DNA of 64,000 nt from Oscheius onirici (GCA_932521025.1 OW051470.1:8604501-8668500); one strand, 5' to 3'; shown: positions 47,101-60,730, numbered from the stretch's first letter. A program made the numbers and translations. The notes: generated from the sequence alone by a model not told the origin.

Positions 47101-48621
47101 CTGCTCCGGGCTGTGCTCCTGGACGATTCATCTGGAACATTCTTGCTTTTTTCGACCTTTTTCCGCTATTTTCTCGTTTTCGCTATTTTTTCGTCTTCCC
47201 CAGAAGTTAAACGTCAAACAAGTGGATTCATCGGAAACCTATGCAAAAGTCTATAAAATGGCCTAAAATTACCTGCTGAGGATGGTGAGCCGCTGGACCC
47301 GTATACGCTCCAGCGTTCTGATGGCTCCATTGGTTTTGGTAGTGATGAGCGGCTGCGGGGGCCGGGCCCGGCTGATCCCAGCCCGTTCTACCGAACGGCG
47401 GTTCTTGTTTCGGCGTCTTCTGCATTCGACTGTCGAAGCTGTTCATGTGCGGGGGCATCATTCCGTAGCCGCCGTAACCGTTTGATTGCTGAAAAAGAGT
47501 CATTTCGGCGATAAATGTTCATCGTACAGCTTAAAAATGATGTGAAAACCATGAAAAGTAATTAAAAATTTGTCCAAAAAAACCATTTTTCTCACCTGAT
47601 TAGGCTGAATTTGTGGCGGTGGCTGTCCCATAGCTGGTGGCTGATATCCATTGTTCCGGCTCTCTGTTGGTGAGAAGCTGCTAGCCACAGCTATAGCAGC
47701 AGCTGCGGGAGGCTGTGTCGGAACACTGACAGAGGCTGAGGGAGTCGGCTGAAGAGCCGGTGTTGTGAGAGTCGTCTGGGCTGGTTTTGCCTAAAATTAT
47801 GAGCGTTTTTCAACATTTCAACATCAACAGTTTAGCATAGGAAAAGAAGCAAAAAAACTTACCGTAGTCGGCTGTGGATCTGGCGGCACTGTACGATAGT
47901 TGTTAGAGTTGTTGCTACTGCTGTTATTGGTCGTCGGAGCTGAACAGGGCGGACTGTGGAACGAGGTTGGCTGGAGAACGGACGGTACAGCCGCGCTCTT
48001 CGAGTTACAGTTGATGGCATTGATTACCTGGAAAATTGCTTTTCTTCAGGCCAAAAATGATAAATTTTCCTGTTCTTTTTCAGGCCGAATTCAATAAATG
48101 GTCTTGAAATAAGTGGAAAGTCTTTTTTTCTCTGCTTTTTAGCATTATTTTAAATACAAAGTTTTCGAAAAATGTCAAAAACGAACCTTGGCTATCGTTC
48201 TCATGTACTCGTCCTTCGTCAAGCATTTCTGGAAGACGTACTCTTCGACTTGTCGAGCATCACCAGGTACCGGCAAATTCGGCGCGTTCTGTTTGTTACG
48301 TTGCAGCTCGGGCTCACTAAAAACTCGTTTTTTACGCTATAGTCTGTTCAAAATGGATACTCAGCCAATGAAAAAGCGCGGGCCAATTCAAATGCTCTCC
48401 ATTTTTTGAACAGACTATATAGCTTGAGCGAAACGGCTACGTATTTTATGTTTACGCAAACTTGCGTACGCGTGAGATTCTTTGATTGCAATTCACCGTG
48501 ATTTTTCGTATGCAAACGTGCCTAAATGACAATTAAAACTAATTTTTTGTAGGAACAAAACTCACAGCCGATTGATGACATGGTCCCTAAACCGTTGGGA
48601 CGGCCAGTCCTCATCGGACAT
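44120..48621 (-). CDS. mdt-15: Mediator complex subunit 15
   Basis: Thirteen exons (48621-48566, 48316-48187, 48027-47863, 47790-47596, 47488-47273, 47131-46962, 46923-46773, 46312-46096, 46054-45936, 45892-45751, 45142-44855, 44756-44575, 44218-44120) give 709 aa in frame. Residues 1 to about 75 are a KIX domain: [18 protein letters not shown] and [21 protein letters not shown] Gln/Pro/His/Met-rich middle follows, with a helical block near 300-360 ([19 protein letters not shown]). The conserved C-terminus is [20 protein letters not shown] and [13 protein letters not shown]15 couples activators to RNA polymerase II; in C. elegans MDT-15 controls lipid and stress genes with nuclear receptors. 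The exon 7 donor is set at 46773 so that the Q-rich frame continues. The ATG is 22 nt after an AATTTCAG acceptor. Intron 1 holds a small MITE. Confidence 0.93.
48338..48419. mobile_element. MITE family A, copy 3 (internally deleted)
   Basis: Only 82 bp: TATAGTCTGTTCAAAATGG, then the right half of the element (CAGCCAATGAAAAAGCGCGG), ending TTTTTTGAACAGACTATA. Most of the left arm is missing compared with the 185-bp copies, but both termini are intact. It sits in intron 1 of MED15. Confidence 0.85.
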
Positions 48622-49125
48622 TATTGGAGGCGTTTTGTAGAGCCTGAAATTGCGAATTTAGCAAAAAAGCACACGAACAAATGGATGTAAAAATAGCGTT
48701 TTTGACGCCGTAAAAAATATATTGGGAAGTGAAATTAAAAGTTTAATGCAAATCAACGACGGAATCACAACGTTTGTAGACATGAAGACAGGTTTGGGGA
48801 TTCTGAAGGAGCAGAGGTGGTCCGGATCGATGTGAGTGATCTGAATGATTTTTTGTTAGAATCTGCTGAGAAAGAGTTATTATGGAACTCAGATTTTTTT
48901 TGAAATTGGGAATTTAGCAAAAAAACGAAGATTTTGGCTGATAAGTCTTTTGTTTACCTTGCATTTTTTTGCAAAGCACATAGTCAAAACGTTTGTTACA
49001 AAATTCGTTTTCTCGCGAAGATTATACCGTAAGAAAAGAAATTGACAGAGCCTTTTCCATCTTCTTACTGACACCATTCTTATCACCATTTTCCCGCTTT
49101 TTTTTTGCTTCCAAAACGAACCTCT
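48622..49125. other. short intergenic spacer, DDX23 to MED15
   Basis: About 500 bp separate the DDX23-like stop from the MED15 start on the same strand. The MED15 trans-splice acceptor is within it. Such spacing would be compatible with an operon, but I saw no diagnostic U-rich element and cannot decide. Confidence 0.5.
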
Positions 49126-52100
49126 CTACTTGAAGAGCGTCTCCTCCTGTCTCTTCTTCGTCGCCGTTCCAATGGCTCCCGGCTTCTGCTGTGCTTCCGG
49201 ATGATTCGCTAGTTCCGGGGGACAGGTCGACACTGGCGACTCGACCAGACACTGCTTCAGGTCGTAATAGACGGCTACATCGTCCGGCGTCAAGAATGTA
49301 ATGGCCTTTCCCGATTTTCCAGCTCGACCTGAAAAAAATCGATATTTTTAAAAGCAAGAGAGGGGTGAAAAATTGTGTTATCAGAGCAGTGATTGTTCGA
49401 GTAAGAACGGGAAGAGATCATGTCAGCTTTCATCGTTTAATGGTCGCTCGCGAGCAGAGCGCGGGAGAGATAAGATAAGAGACGGTAAAAGGGTCCTTTA
49501 CTCTCAGAGCCTTTCTTTTGGGAAAGGGGAGAGAGTATCTCGTCACGACCTAAACCTTAACCGCTATATATATATCTCAAAAAATAATTTAAAAAGAAAG
49601 AGACCAGTTACAAAAAAGGACGAACTTTTGACCGGGAAGAGATTAGAGTGAATCGTGGCTCGAGAGAGACGACCGATGAGGGTCAGATTGTATCGAGCCG
49701 GGTCTACGGGAGGACGACCTGCGAACTATTTTTGCACCTATTGCATTTTTGGGACTGAAAACAACCAGGAATTGGAAGAGATCATGTGACAGTAACTTTA
49801 GTTCTGGGCGAGCGGGGACGCCGCACAAGCACTGTTACACCATGGGCAGAGAGAGAGGCTATCCAGTCTCTTTCGTTTCTACACAAATTGACCGCGAGCG
49901 CGAAACAAGACGTTTCTAATCTTTTGGTTTTGGCGTTTCTGAAGGGAAAGAGGATAAAAGGGTAGTCTTTCCAGCGAATGTGTTAGCTGTCGAGCCTGTA
50001 GCTCAAAAAAAATAAGAAAAAAACTACAACTTTTTGTCTTAGCTGTGGCCGCAACGAATCGACGTGGGAACTATCTATTTTCTCTAGAAATCTAGCAATT
50101 TTGGCAGATTGTTGTCATTTACAGCTGCTGCCCCCTCATCTCGTTTTCTGAGGCATATTAGCCAGAAAAGACGTCTTAAAAAATGCTACGCAAGATGCTT
50201 TTCCATTAGCTCTCCTCACCCCTCAAAGTTACGTCTTAATGTGAACATTTAGCCATATTGGATGGAGTGAAATTTACAAGAGTGTCTGTGACAGAGCTAA
50301 TCCATGCGTGGGGAGATTCAAGGACAAGAAGCTGAAGATAGGAATCCTGGGGCTCCAATTAGGTAGTGCGAAATTACCCGCTGATTCAAAGGGTGGTGTA
50401 GAAGAACCCGCTGGTGAATGAGAGGATTATTAGAAGCGGAGAGAGGGAAAGAAATGAGGACTAATGAAGAAGAGGAAGTGTTGTAAAGGCTGCTGCTTCT
50501 TTCCAGATCAGAATGCCAAATTTGACAGGAAGAGGGGTCTTGTAATGAAGTACCGGGGCCCATTTAGACGGTTTCCATAACCATTTAATACTTTTTTTTT
50601 TTGAAATCGATATGAAAAGACAATGAAATTGTGTCACCTAGAAACGAGAAGCAGCCATTTCCCAGAAGGAAACAAGGTGGTTTTACACTACTTTTTGGTT
50701 AATGTCGGCCTGAATTTCGACCCAAAAAAAACGCACTACATAGCCATGGAAAACTGAACGAGAGGGAAGTAACAAACAAAATGTTACAAACGGAATACAA
50801 ACTCATAGAAAAAGGTTTGAGATTGTTCCTTTTTACATTACAAAATCGGCGAAAAGGCTCTATAGATCGAATGAGGAAGAGTGACAGGGAGAGACAGCCT
50901 TCTCCCTCTCCATATATGTAATTCGAAAAAGGCAACAAGTTGAGCATATATCTCCTAGGCAACGTCGCGATTGGATATACCGCTCGAGTTGGGACAGAGG
51001 GATAAAGACAACGTCATCAGGGAGATTTTGTTCTAGGAAATCCCAAAATTCCAAGCTCTGGAATGGGGGCCACATGCTCTGCACGTGGCTCGTCGGGTCC
51101 ACCGGCTGAACCAACGTGAAATATAACGGACAGAGAGAGTGCGGGTGGGGCTAGGCCCGGCGGCGCGAAGCCGACGACCGTCCGAGCGACTGGTTTCCTC
51201 GTCTTCCACCCAATAGAGAGCGCTACACCCGCACTCTTATTTTAGTTGATACACTCGCCTTTTTGGGAAGAATACTGAAAAAAAGCTAGACCAGTATAAC
51301 GTGAAAATATTCAGCTGAAGATATGCAGCCAAATACCAATTTTAGATCAAAATCAAACAATTACTGAGTTTTTCATCACGAAATGACAGCGGCTTGGCCC
51401 CTAAAATGGCGTCATTTTACAGGATACAGATGAGGGAGATACATGTGACTAAAGCTGATGAATGAGAAGGAGGAAAACAGGTAGATTAGCTGGCTGAAAG
51501 AGGGGATCTTTTTCCAGTCAGAATCTCTGAGTCAAGCTGGGCGTGATTGGAAAGAGGAAAGTGTATCGGAACGATATGGAAAAAGTCATTTTTATACTGG
51601 AAATGGAGAAGAAATAAGTGCAGGGCAATATTAGATACTCAGCGAACAAAAGTTGCAAGATATGCAGCCAAATTTTGCATTAACCATTTTTGTGCGTGCA
51701 ATAAGTGTCGCAGCGAAAAACAGTCATTTTCTGAACACTCGTGAAAAGATAAGTTTTCTGGCCAAAAAATTACTAGTTTTTGGCATTTTTTTGCTGCAAG
51801 TTCTACGAAAATTGGCTACGACTATACAGTAAACTTTTGGAGAAGTCTCTCTGTCTACCAGCCATGTGAAAAGCTGGCTTTTTTTCTAGACAGCGGAGGT
51901 TGCTTTCTGTGGAAACGAAACTGGGGCTGTGAGACCGGGGGAAATCCCTCTAGCTAGACATGACTGTCAGGCCAGTCCGGCCTGAAATTCTGGGCCTGGG
52001 GGCCGACCCGGAAGAGAATTTTGATATTTCTCGATCAAAAAGGGTTTTTGATTTTTTGGTCATTTTTAGAAAAAAGTGGAACTATAAAACCAATAAATAA

Positions 52101-55100
52101 CGTTAATATTGATGTCTAAATTATGCTAAAAATTCATTCTAACAAGGGTACCTTTATTTTTGGTCCGACCCCCTACCCACGGCTAAGTCCGGAAACCAGG
52201 CCGGCCTGGGCCTGGCCTAGGCCAGGCCATGTCTACTTTTAGCCTCTACAAGTTTCTGTACTGTTATCTTAAGTTTTAGGTCCAAAAGTACTACCAAAAT
52301 GATTCCTTTTCTACACTTTTGAATATTCTTCAAAGGAACGTTTCTGGAAACAGAATTCTCGCTTTTCGTTTACTTCCTCTAAAAATGTCGCAAAATGGAG
52401 AAAAAAATAAAGAAACAGCATGATTTCGACTGCAAAAACAATGCTGTCTGGTCAAAACAGGGAGAGAGAAAAGTTGTAGGTAGGACACGCTCAAATCAAT
52501 CGGTCAGTCATGTGGTCTCTCTCTTCCCCTGACTGATGAAATATGTGTTCTCGACAAGGTAAACTGTAATCTTTCGATTTTCCTCCTCTTGCGAGAAAAT
52601 GCACATTGTGCTTGCGCACGGGAAAGAAACAAAAACATGGCCAAACATCGGTGTCTGAAGGACTGTTCTCCCAGCGATTTTTCAGCAAATAGAAGGAAAA
52701 AAGACACGAACAGATTCTCTCTAAGCTGGATAAGTTACTTCAAGCGCTCAAAACAGAAGCTTATGGCTCTTGAAAAGTTTCTGAGGGACGGTCAGGTTAG
52801 AAAAGAGATATTTTTTCGATTTACTGGAAAAAAATAGTGGAAAAATAAGTCGCAACTGTGAAACACTGAAAAAAAAACAGGTAATCCTGTCATTCAACAA
52901 GTGAAGATTGAAAGAATAGGAAGATTTTCGTCTGGATAAAAGTTTCGCGGCAGGCGGCTGTCGTTCAACCTCTCTCCCTAGTTCAAAATGAGCAGGACAC
53001 GGAGACGGCTGTTCTCACTCTTTCTTCCTTTCTTCGGGCTGGCTGCTGCCAACACAAATAGAGACAGGAGGAGGCAATACACACCGCGACAAAAGTAAGC
53101 CATGGCAAATAGTCTCTGACAACTATTCAATCGACAGACATTATATGCCCCTTTCTCGGGTCGTAGAGAACAGAGAAAGATACCAAAAAACGACAGCAGG
53201 TCAGGTGTGTGCGGCAAAATTGAATTTCTTCCCACACTGACTGATTTTTGTTGAGGGTGCGGTCTGTTAACAGGGATAGAAGCAAGAGAAAAATTATGGA
53301 AAAGAGAAAACTTTCTTTAGAAACGCCCAATAAAGAGACAGGAAAGGGGGGGGGGGGGTAGAGAAAAGAGATGCTGTTCTTCGTTCTTCGCTATTATGTG
53401 CGTCGTGGCACCTTTTTTCGGAAACATCTTGCTGGAAATTCAAGGAAAAACATTTCAGAATGAGGTTTATTAAAAGCTTCTATTAAGAGCACAAGAGCTT
53501 GCTCCTATCGGGAAATGAGAGCCCGTGTCTTATCAGAACCAGGACTCGGGAAGAGATTGGACTTATACGATTTTTTTTGTTTTATATGCAAAAAAAAGCG
53601 TAAAAAAAGGTGGTAAACGGTCGTCACACCCTATTTACAGATCCGTCCGGCGAAGAGTTGTTAGGCGCGATTGGCAATTTCGCAACCAAAGAAAGAGAAC
53701 GACACAAGAAATAGGGTCAAAGACGGACTGTCTCTCGCAAGTAAAAGGACAGAGACAAGCGTGTCTCGGCACTTCACAATCTCTATTTGGACATCTTCGT
53801 CCCTCTGAACCGAAAGCTGGATTGTTTCTAGCTGAAAAGGATAAAAAACTGCATAGTTTTAGTAGGAGCAGAAAAAAAAAATAGTGGGAAAGTTCGGAGA
53901 GAGAGCCACATAGCAGCAGCAACCAAAAGTAGACACAGCCTGCGCAAACGGAAATCCAAAACGTTGTTGAAAAATTGTCTGAGCACAGAGCACAAATTTG
54001 GGGGGGGGGAGGAAGATATGCTTGGATAGCCTTTTTTTGCTGGTAAAAAGGAAGCTGTTACAAGTTACAAAAACGTTTGAAAAAAAAGCCAAATGGCTAA
54101 GGAAAAATGGCTGTCTTGATCAAGGATAGCTGAAACGAGGGTAAAGCCTTAGCTAGGCAAAGCACGGGCATCAAGGAAGCGACAATAAGCTACTAAACGT
54201 TGCCAGGACACAGAATGTAGCTTTTATCCGCTAAAAATAAGTGATTTCAGGACATTTTCTTGCAAATTTTGCTCTTGGGGAGCCCTTTTTTCGCATAGCA
54301 GGGTGTCCCCCAAGAATGTCGGGCATTCATAATGCGTCTCAAAGCAAAAATCGAAGCCGACGGCCAGTCCAGGTGTGAAATCGTTATTAGCACCTGTCCG
54401 AGGATAAGACGGACATTATTATGAGATTATGACCGGGTTTCTAGCTACTGTAATCCTTGAAAATGAAGAAGGAAATGGTAGCGGCAGGGGGCACAGAAAA
54501 AGAATTCCTCCAATTGGCTTCATGTCCCGAATGCAATTAACGGGACGGGGAGAGACAGAGAGAGCAAGAATTCTAGGGCAAAGAATAAACCACGGGACTA
54601 CATTTTATTTCTAAAACACCACAACCTTTCAGCGAAGTTTAGACGTGAAAATGTAACTTTTCAGTTTCTTGATGTTTTCCAAGGAAAGCTAAAAGGCTAC
54701 AACAATTCTGAACCCAATTTGGCTAATTTGTTCACAAATTTCAGGACTTCCTTTGGCCTTTTTTCGATAAGGCTATCATAAAAAAAGGGCCCAGAAAAAA
54801 CTAGGACTTGGGAGCGAAATCAGGCTCAGATCAAAAAGAACAGAAAGTTGCCTTTGGCAGGAAGAGAGGATCCAGCCAATATTGATCCTTGTGCTCTCTC
54901 TCTCTCTTTCTGTGTCGCTCCGTCTCTTAGGGGGGCCCGGCAGAGAGAAAAAAGTTTCGGGCGTGAGAGAGATGCGGGAAGCAAATGCAAGAGGGCTGGC
55001 TGGCGCACTGACACACGTGGGATCGTCGAGAGCGCCCGCCAACTGGAGGAGAGACCGAGAGAAACAGCCCCGCCAGAGAGGCAGAGAGGATTCCCCCCTC

Positions 55101-58100
55101 TGTGCGCGCCGATATGTTGCAGGGCAGTGAAAAAGAGTGAGAGGGAGACTAAAAAATGAACTGGAGGGGAAAGGGACCGGACTGCTTTTGAGAGTCAAAG
55201 AGACAGGAAAGGGACAGAAAGCTGTAGAGAGTCTGAGTAACTGAGAACAACGAGACTAGGATAGACTACTGTATCTGTCTCATTCCCAGATTTTCTTTCC
55301 ATCAGTATCTCTGTTCCAATGTAATACAGCTCAGAAAGAGCCGATAAAGGTTAGTCATCAGAGTCTTTTGGAAGAAAAACAGGTGCCTTTTAGTCTCTCT
55401 CGAGACTTATTTCAATGAAAAAAACGTTGGTTACAGTAATCTTCCTTATAGGGAGAGAGGATGAGAGTCGGACAGAGTATGAGATAGAAGGACTAGAATC
55501 TCTCTATTGGAGCAGAATCAGAACAGTAACTCCCGTATTCGATTCAGTAACTCGAATTTTTTTTACTTTGTTCTGTGACTGTCTCTTTCCCATACGCTCC
55601 CTGCTATTGATCCTACTGGTTCAGAGCTGCAGTTCCAGTTCCTCCTTTTGGTTATACGTCTTTCAAACGTCCTCCAAACCACAGTAGTTGTCATTCTGTC
55701 TCTTCTCGCCCCTGTTACCCCGTCAGTCTCTGTACTTTTACTGTCTCTTTATCCCCTTCTTTTCCTACTGCAAATTCGGAACTGTTCCTCTCAGTCATCC
55801 TGTCTCTGCACTCTTACAGTCTCTCTGTCCCTTTATACCAATGTCTCTTAGCCCAAATGTTTCTCTTTCTCGCCCCTGTTCACTCTTAGTCTCTCTGCAC
55901 CCCGTAACAACCCAAAGCAAATACTAGTCCGACGGGGAGAATAAGAGACAGAGGGAGAGTTCTAAAGAGCATATTTGGAAGACCCAGTTCCCAGAGAATA
56001 CGAAAAATAGGCTCAGAGCTGACATAAATGACGCTATGAGAGCGTGTGGAAGCTAATTCAATCAAGAGCATTGTTTCCTGTGAGCCAGAGAGAGAGAGTG
56101 TCTCTCCCTCTGGAGCAATTGGAAACGTCAGTAGTAAAAGAGTCTGCTCTCGCGACAGGTGTCTCTCTATTTTTCTGCTGAGACCAGAGACTTTCCGCTT
56201 CCATTTTCACCTGGTACTACCGTGACAAGGATAGCAAGAAATTGGTATGGGAAGGGGAAAAATCTTGGCTGGAAGGAGAGAGAGTACACGTGACCGAGAA
56301 CCGCTGCGCGCAGAAGAGACTAACTGGGGAGTAAAAAATGGCGACGAGTTGTTTGCGACAGAGAGAGGCGTTCTGTCGCTTCGCAGAAAGTTTCGGTCAG
56401 GATTTTGTGAGAGTGGAGGGTAAATTGAGAGAGTCATATGACGAAATCTAGGTACTTTTTCATGAAATTTTGAGACTTTTTCGATTCTTTCGAACAAACT
56501 GAACCGAAATGGAGTCAGTCCCTAACATATTTTCGAAAATTGACCGACATGCTGGTCTTGTTTGGACTCTTTATAGGTTATGGTAGTCCCTAAAGTATTG
56601 GAAATCTCCCAAAAAGTAAGAATACAGTCAGCTACTTATCGCCAGAAAGTAAAAGAATTTGGAGAAGGGTACTCTATGGAGGGGATTTTACACGGCCGTT
56701 CACTAGACAGATGACCTGTGCAGGTTAGCAAGGAGTTGGGGGGGAGGGGGTTCTGGCCGGCCCAGGACTTGTAAAAGTTACCAAAACGACAAAATAAGTC
56801 TCCTCAAGAGCCAGAATTCGAAAACAGGTAAAACGTCTAAAAGACTTGAAAATTTGAGTATTTTCAGTGTGCTTACGGTAAAGGGATCAGGAACTATGAA
56901 AGCTGCTCAAAACACTTGTACTAACCTGTACGTCCGATCCTGTGCGTGTAGTCTTCGATCGTCTTGGCCATGTCGTAGTTGAGCACCAGTGAGACGTCCT
57001 TCACGTCGATACCTACAATTTTATGCTTATTTTCTCCTAAAATTAGTCTACCTCTTCCAGCGACGTCTGTAGCTACCAGAATGTCCTTTTCGCGGTCCTT
57101 CAGAGCTTGTAGAGCGTACTCTCGAGCATCTTGACCCTTTCCTCCGTGCAGGACGCAGGGATTGTGTCCCAGCTTCGTTAGACTCTTGCCCAGCATGTCA
57201 GCTCCCTGAAATTGAGGTGTTTTTATAGAAATAAAGATCCTGATAGAGAAAGTGACGCGCGATAGGATATTTCATACGAGGAGGGACAGGAAATGCCGCC
57301 GGATTATCTCCCAACTCTCGCCACAGGGATTTGTCGACCGGGAAATGAGTCAGACCCTCTTCCAGAAGCTGTTTGGGAGAGTAGCAAGAAAATGACATTC
57401 GATGGAAACTTTCAAAAAGTGGGGAAAGTTGCTGGGCAAAAATTCAAACAGCTTAAAATTCAAAAATTGCAAAGTTCACTGGGAGTCGAAAATCCTTTTC
57501 TAGCAAAATAACCCTCAAAAGGAACCTTCTTCTGATTGACGAAGATAATGATCGGCGGCTCGTGTCCCTGTCCCAGTACTTCAATCAGTTTCTTTCTCTT
57601 TTGCTCATCCGAAATCATGTAGACGATCTGTTCCGTTCTCTCCGTCGGCTTTCCAACGGATCCAATGTGAACGACAGCGGGACGACGAAGATAATTTCGG
57701 GCCAGTCTCTCGACTGCTGGCGACATTGTAGCCGTGAACATGACCGTCTAAAATATTACGTTTTTTCTTATTTTTAGCTCAAAACAGCTAATTTTTAGCC
57801 AAAAATACAAAAAGGCCTACCTGTCGATACTTCTCCCTAGTTCCAAAATTCTGCATAATTATATCGTCGTCGTCTTCGACGCCGTCGTCTGGCTTCATGT
57901 TCTTGACCGGGACGTATTCTAGGACCTAAAATTATGGAATTAGACTGTAAATTTGACGGAAAGTACCTTCTGGACGTCGGGTTCAAAGCCCATGTCGAGC
58001 ATACGATCGGCCTCGTCGAGAATGACGTAGGAACATTGACTGAGCATCATGTAGCGGTTATCAAGGACGTCGAGAAGACGACCCGGAGTGGCAATGACGA

Positions 58101-60226
58101 TCTGAAAAAGATGATATTTTGTCGAAGAAGGTAATTCTAGGGCAGCAGCTTCAACATCTTGTAATTTCTCCCAATTTAATACGTTTTCCTCAAGACTCTC
58201 AAAACCATAAAAAACGCACCTCAACCCCAAGCCGTAGCTTCATTCCCTGCTCTTCACGCGAAGCTCCTCCAATGACCGAGACAGTTCTAATTTTCAGCAG
58301 CTCGCCGAACTTTTTCGTCTCTTCCTCAATCTGCTGAGCCAGTTCACGAGTGGGGGCCATGATGATGGCATAGGGGCCCTGGTCGATGCATTCCTGTCGC
58401 TCCATTTTGGGCAGACTCGTGATCCAGACCTAAAATTTCTTGCTTTTACCCAGAAACAAAAAAATTAAAACTACTATAAAAATACGCTAATTTACTCAAA
58501 AGGGGCGTAAAATTTACCAAAAGAGGTATGAGGAAGGCAGCCGTCTTTCCAGATCCCGTTTCGGCTACTCCAATAATGTCGCGGTTCTGGAGACCAATCG
58601 GAATGGCCTGGCGTTGAATGGGAGTCGGCTCCTTGTAGCCGACCTTCATGATGGCCTGGTAGACTTCGTCCGGCAAACCGCATTCATCCCAGGCGCGGAG
58701 GGGACGGGGAACTCGACCGCCCTGGAAAACGTAAGGTGATTATATGGGGGAAAGTGAGAAATCTAGTTAGTAAGACCTGCATTTCTATAAAAACGTGTTT
58801 TAAAAGCGCTTGTTTGACGGCAAGGTGTTTCTTTTCACCCTCATGGTCGTACATTTCCGTCATAAAAATGAACACAAACCTTGATAGTGATATTAAAGTC
58901 CTCTCTAAAGATTCGCCAATCACGATCAGTCATCTCGTCCAGCGGCTTCATCTTCCAGTGACGTTCATCATGCAGCTTGGCCTTTTCTTTCGCCTTTTCC
59001 TTGAGATCCCTTTAAAAATCGATAAACCTTAAAAAATAGGGTCGAACCTGCTCTCAGCGTGAACTTTATCGTCATCGGTTCGTCTCTTCTCCATCAGCTG
59101 CTGGTAGAAGCCACTGCGTTCCTTCTTCTGGGCATTTACGTCCACGCCGGCTACGGAGCCTCGTCCGAACAGTTGAACCTAAAATTTCTCATTAAAAGCT
59201 TCAAAATGAATAAAAACCTCGTGTTTCTTGACGTAGAGCTTGTTGTAATCTTGGGAAGTGTCATCGGAGGCGTCCCAGTCGAAGACAAACTTTCTCTCGT
59301 GGAGTCTCCTGCCTCGCTTCTTCTTCTCTTTGGCCGCTCCGAGGTAGCGAGCCGTGACGGCCGTTTTCATCTTTTCCGTGTCGAAAATCTCCTCGTCCTG
59401 AAAAAGGGAGTTTTCGCAAAAAAAAATTAACAAGCTTCTTGCTGCACTATGTTGCAGCTTCGTTACAGCAACATTTTGCCTCTTTCCTCAACTGTTTGGC
59501 CGTTTTCGGCTGTTCTTTTGCTAAATTTTCCTTACTATCGACTAAAAAAGTGACGTGAATGAATAACGCAACGCAAAAAAGGCAAGCTGTACTGTTAGGA
59601 AGTGTTTGCCCATCAAAATCTCGTTCTCAGACTGAGTAAGGGAAAACGAAAAGGGAAAGAGTTCAATCTTGTTATCTTCTTGGTCCGATTGTTCTCACAG
59701 GACTGGATACAAAGCAAATTCGAAAACTCTATGCTCACCTTATCTTTTTTCTTCTCCGATCTGTCATCCCGTCGTTCTCTGCTGCGGCTTCGTCTTCTCT
59801 CTCGGCTCCTGCTGCGACTTCTTCTTCGGTCTCGTCGCTCCTTGGATCTGCTTCTGTCTCTCCTCTCACGACTTCTGTCCCTCCTCGAGTCTCTCTCGCG
59901 ATCACGGTCTCCATATCGGCCTCGATCTTCTGAATTTTCTCGAAATTTCTTCAAAAAAGGCAGGGAAATACCTTTTTGTCCGTGCATAAAGGCCTTTCTG
60001 GCCTCATCCAACTTGGCTCGCTCTTCTCGCTGCTTGGCGATCTCATCTTCGCGTCGTTTGATGGCCAAGGCTGCTCGTTCTTCTTTTGTGAGAAATTTTG
60101 GCTGAAAATTTAAAATTAAAAAAAAATTAGCGAAAAATTGGGGGGCGAACTGACCTTTGCAAACGCCTCTTCTTCCTCCTTCTTTTTCTGGAGAAGTTCC
60201 TCAAGAGATGGGGGTTCGGCAGCCAT
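49126..60226 (-). CDS. ddx-23: DEAD-box spliceosomal RNA helicase DDX23/PRP28
   Basis: Thirteen exons (60226-60155, 60101-59739, 59397-59218, 59178-59048, 59009-58880, 58721-58518, 58429-58220, 58101-57967, 57925-57821, 57747-57526, 57205-57052, 57012-56926, 49328-49126) give 731 aa in frame. An Arg/Ser-rich N-terminus ([18 protein letters not shown]) is followed by all helicase motifs: [14 protein letters not shown] (Q), AETGSGKT (I), PTRELAQQ (Ia), TPGRLLD (Ib), DEAD (II), TAT (III, in MFTATMSPA), IIIFVN (IV), [11 protein letters not shown] (V) and HRIGRTGRAGKSG (VI). The end, [16 protein letters not shown], is specific to DDX23. The protein exchanges U1 for U6 at the 5' splice site in U5 snRNP. 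The last intron is 7597 nt and splits motif VI at the codon for Gly in RTG. The ATG directly follows a TTTACAG acceptor. Confidence 0.95.
51135..51237. mobile_element. short GC-rich inverted-repeat element
   Basis: About 100 bp with ends AGAGTGCGGGTG and the inverse CACCCGCACTCT, the right one with one extra base. The interior (GGCCCGGCGGCGCGAAGCC) is far richer in GC than its surroundings. It lies in the long DDX23 intron. Confidence 0.55.
51955..52235. mobile_element. MITE-like element with TAGACATG ends
   Basis: About 280 bp. The left end reads TAGACATGACTGTCAGGCC and the right end GGCCAGGCCATGTCTA. Further inward, AGGCC-type words form imperfect inverted arms (CCGGCCTG and CAGGCCGG). It has no coding capacity. 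It lies in the long DDX23 intron. Confidence 0.7.
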
Positions 60227-60730
60227 CTGTAAATGCTATTTGGTTGGAAATTGAAAGAAACATGAGAAGAAAAGAATAAAAAAAGGGAAACAAACAATTC
60301 GAATAAATCAGGATTCAGAATAGCCGTGGCGCAGGGAGTGGGGTTAGCGATGGGTCATTTTGATGTGGCAGAGCTTCTAAAGAGGTGAAGATGCTTCAAA
60401 AAGGCAGAAATATACGAGTAAGGTTGAAAAGAATGAGAAAAGAACAGATATAGAACCATATTCGAGCGAAAATTACGGAAAAGACGCATTTCAACGTCAA
60501 AAACCAAGGACTTGGAAAGTCTTTGGACATTACAAACTCCCACTTGAGTCCTTCATCCACCTTTGACAACTTTATTAAACGAAGAGGGGCTTTAGACAAA
60601 CTGCAGCGACATTGCTACCAGAAAACACAGAAACTCATTCTCCGATGAAATTGAGTGCAAATCAAGGAAAGAAGACATGGAAAAGACAAAGATTCAAAGC
60701 TGGAAATCACGAGCCACTTTTGTCAACACA
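60227..60730. other. spacer upstream of DDX23, no gene seen
   Basis: About 500 bp between the DDX23 start and the next minus-strand open frame. Two short minus-strand frames (60355-60599) overlap each other and have no family or splice support. No promoter element was identified. Confidence 0.5.

Noticed and set aside
50860..51114. Minus-strand 84-codon frame with [14 protein letters not shown], first read as a Tc1-like transposase fragment
   Set aside because: The resemblance is limited to a WPP string. The DDE spacing, the PDLNPIE-type motif and terminal repeats are absent.
54776..55198. 140-codon minus-strand frame in the DDX23 intron
   Set aside because: Its composition is driven by CT-rich repeats (runs of Leu, Ser, Pro) and overlapping frames on the other strand are equally open.
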